DNA of 8,243 nucleotides from CAYYOS01 sp964473355 (lineage in GTDB: Bacteria > Pseudomonadota > Gammaproteobacteria > Burkholderiales > REEB80). The position numbers and the translations under genes are program-made. Shown one piece after another: positions 6,691 through 8,243 of this stretch. Numbering within the stretch: the stretch's first letter is position 1; the number at the start of each line of letters is the position of its first letter. Where the stretch lies: contig CAYYOS010000112.1 in assembly GCA_964473355.1 (NCBI GenBank), forward strand, positions 1-8,243, in the 5' to 3' direction. The notes beneath the pieces were generated by a model that saw only the letters and a program-made list of their open reading frames with translations, did not search any database and was not told where the DNA came from.

Positions 6691-7533
6691 TTAGGTGCGT
6701 GAAGCGAAAGTGGCCAGCCTCATATTTCGCAGTACAGTTATGGCAATTTCTTCCACCGACATGAGGGTAGTATCCAGATAAGCAATGCGCTGTGCGGCAA
6801 ACAACTCCTCCGTGGCCGCAACCTCACGCCGACAATTATCTAAATCCGCATAGTGGCTACCCGGTTTTCGTTCATGACGAATCTTAGCTAGGCGGTCCGG
6901 CTTGATGGTGAGTCCATAGAGCTTTTGGCGATAGGGCGCAAGCGGCTTGGGCAAATTTACACCCATGTCGTCGGGGGTGATGGGATAGTTAGCGGCGGCT
7001 ACACCGTATTGCATAGCCAGATATAAGCTAGTGGGCGTTTTTCCGGTGCGCGATACGCCAATTAAAATGACATCCGCTTGCGGGTAATTGGCGGTTGTCA
7101 TGCCGTCATCATTTGCCAGCGCATAGTTTACGGCGGCCATGCGTTGCTCGTAGATCAACTCGTTGCCGATTCCATGCGTGAGACCCAGCGCGTGGGACGA
7201 TTCGATGCCCAATTCGGATTCCAAGCGCTTGATGAAATCCGAAAAAAGATCAAAGCACAGCCCACTTGCCGAATAAACGATCTTGCGAATTTCAGTATCG
7301 ACGAGCGTGCTTATCACGAGCGGTCTGACGCGATCTTTCTCGGCGGCATGATTAATTTCAATCACCGCGGCTTGGGCTTTCTCCACGGTGTCTACAAAGG
7401 GCAAGGTACGTTTTGAAAATACCACATTCGGAAATTGGCTAAGCAATGTTTTACCCAACATCTCCGCGGTAATGCCGGTGCGGTCAGAAACAAAAAATAC
7501 CGTACGTTGAATTGTCATATTTGGAAAAGCCAT
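6691..7533 (-). CDS. ppsR: Phosphoenolpyruvate synthase regulatory protein (kinase/pyrophosphorylase)
   Basis: This 280-residue protein belongs to the DUF299 family. In E. coli the member PpsR (YdiA) inactivates PEP synthase by ADP-dependent phosphorylation of a threonine next to the catalytic histidine, and reactivates it by phosphate-dependent dephosphorylation, controlling gluconeogenic flux in the cytoplasm. Visible signatures are RTVFFVSDRTGITAE (10-24), the P-loop GVSRTGKT (159-166), TPTSLYLAMQYG (166-177), NYPITPDDM (182-190) and the C-terminal YLDTT...SVEEIA (252-263). The length is normal. The start may be the ATG at 7533 or the one at 7518; the second gives the more family-like MTIQRTVFF, but neither has a clear ribosome binding site. 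The target gene ppsA, often adjacent, is not in the window. The divergent neighbour is an AraC-type regulator. Confidence 0.95.
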   Translation of the reverse strand: MAFPNMTIQRTVFFVSDRTGITAEMLGKTLLSQFPNVVFSKRTLPFVDTVEKAQAAVIEINHAAEKDRVRPLVISTLVDTEIRKIVYSASGLCFDLFSDFIKRLESELGIESSHALGLTHGIGNELIYEQRMAAVNYALANDDGMTTANYPQADVILIGVSRTGKTPTSLYLAMQYGVAAANYPITPDDMGVNLPKPLAPYRQKLYGLTIKPDRLAKIRHERKPGSHYADLDNCRREVAATEELFAAQRIAYLDTTLMSVEEIAITVLRNMRLATFASRT

Positions 7534-7546
7534 TTCCGGCTGACTA

Positions 7547-7558
7547 AGATTATAATCT
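7547..7558. promoter_or_regulatory. Symmetric -10 element shared by ppsR and the AraC-type gene
   Basis: AGATTATAATCT is a perfect 12-bp palindrome that contains TATAAT on the plus strand (7551-7556) and TATAAT on the minus strand (7549-7554). Starts would fall near 7563 rightward and near 7542 leftward, giving leaders of about 17 and 9-24 bases. No good -35 is seen at 17 bp on either side, so the promoter may need an activator or may be used in one direction only. Confidence 0.5.
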
Positions 7559-7579
7559 AACCTATTTCAGGCGGGTTTT

Positions 7580-8243
7580 ATGAAGGAGTTGCTACACATT
7601 CTGGAACTACCCCAGTCCGGTGATGCCCTGGGCAAGACGCCGGTCAAAAACTTAGGCTTCCTGTCTTGCACCAATACGGTCGATATCAAGCATGTCCCTT
7701 TCTATGGACCTTGCATTATCACCGTGCTGTCCGGAAAGAAAACAATTTTTGATCCACGCGGTGCGATTACTTGCGAAGTGGGGTGTACGGTTACTGTGCC
7801 CGCGCCCGCGAGCTTCGATCTTAGGAACGAGCCGGATCACCAGAGCAAACGTTATAAAGCGCTAGTTATACCTTTTGCCCATAAGGCACTCGATGATCTG
7901 AGCAAAGTCCACGGCATAAGTCATGATCGGCACGATGATGATGTACGGGTGTTAAAGTTTGAGTATGACGTCATTCTGGCCGACGCGCTAAAACACTACC
8001 TCACCTGCGGGGATAACGGCGCATTAATGAACCACAGACTTATGGAAATTTTGTTGATCTTGGTCAGTAAAAATCCTCATCTTCTGTCTTACACGCTAGC
8101 CCAAGATGTTTGGAGTCAACGCGTGCGGGCAATTTTGGCAACGGATCTGGCTCAGGACTGGGATATCAACGAGGTATGTAAACGCTTGGCTACCACGGAG
8201 TCGACCTTGCGACGCAATCTCAACAAAGAAAATGTAGGGTTTC
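7580..8243 (+). CDS. AraC-family transcriptional regulator, C-terminus cut by right edge
   Basis: An uninterrupted frame of 221 codons plus one base runs from the ATG at 7580 to the end of the window. The start reads MKELLHILELPQ, after an AGGCGGG that may serve as ribosome binding site. The C-terminal part contains the first helix-turn-helix of an AraC/XylS domain: WDINEVCKRLATTESTLRRN (194-213), with the family pattern of W-x-x-x-x-V then S-x-x-TLRR. The second helix-turn-helix lies beyond the edge. Residues 1-165 form a putative cupin-like effector domain rich in cysteine (Cys30, 45, 65, 69, 142) and with an acidic/His run HDRHDDD near 115-121. I do not recognise the effector. It is divergent from ppsR with 46 bp between, so it may regulate itself or ppsR. 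Confidence 0.85.
   Translation, partial: MKELLHILELPQSGDALGKTPVKNLGFLSCTNTVDIKHVPFYGPCIITVLSGKKTIFDPRGAITCEVGCTVTVPAPASFDLRNEPDHQSKRYKALVIPFAHKALDDLSKVHGISHDRHDDDVRVLKFEYDVILADALKHYLTCGDNGALMNHRLMEILLILVSKNPHLLSYTLAQDVWSQRVRAILATDLAQDWDINEVCKRLATTESTLRRNLNKENVGF

Noticed and set aside
7078..7416. 112-codon plus-strand open frame
   Set aside because: It is antisense to ppsR across the P-loop region and shows no domain; it is a shadow of the conserved gene.
7652..7840. 62-codon minus-strand open frame
   Set aside because: It is antisense to the AraC-family gene, which is supported by its helix-turn-helix.

Overview
The window looks like chromosomal DNA of a Gram-negative proteobacterium, probably gamma- or betaproteobacterial. 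The evidence is an outer-membrane TonB-dependent receptor, a proteobacterial-type PEP synthase regulatory protein (PpsR), a glutathione S-transferase with a MAPEG protein, and a BarA-like sensor domain. Base composition and codon use look even throughout. I see no insertion sequence, tRNA, rRNA, CRISPR array or phage gene. Gene identities come from reading the translations; no database search was run.

Region 1 (1-1420, minus strand) is a compact detoxification operon read tetR-family regulator -> MAPEG protein -> glutathione S-transferase, with the last gene cut by the left edge. The regulator resembles E. coli NemR, and as far as I can recall that sequence it keeps the cysteine and lysine of the NemR redox switch (here Cys107 and Lys176). 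An 18-bp near-palindrome overlaps the operon's likely -10 element, which suggests autorepression relieved by electrophiles or reactive chlorine.

Region 2 (1373-1740) is a 368-bp divergent intergenic stretch. It holds the regulator's promoter and operator, a 9-bp perfect inverted repeat with a further half copy, a candidate promoter for the rightward operon, and a 25-codon open frame with a good ribosome binding site that overlaps the weak TTG start of the next gene.

Region 3 (1741-6657, plus strand) is the most interesting part: a tightly packed three-gene cassette of TonB-dependent receptor, periplasmic ABC-type substrate-binding protein without transporter partners, and hybrid histidine kinase. 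The gaps are 10 bp and a 4-bp ATGA overlap. The arrangement suggests a signalling chain from outer membrane through periplasm to inner membrane, recalling LuxP/LuxQ and TorT/TorS but with a dedicated outer-membrane gate. The ligand and the downstream output are unknown; the kinase ends in a receiver domain and no HPt protein or response regulator lies in the window.

Region 4 (6658-8243) has ppsR on the minus strand, converging on the kinase with a small GC-rich hairpin between them. ppsR is divergent from an AraC-family regulator that runs off the right edge. The two share a 46-bp intergenic space containing a perfect 12-bp palindrome with a consensus TATAAT on each strand, a candidate bidirectional promoter.
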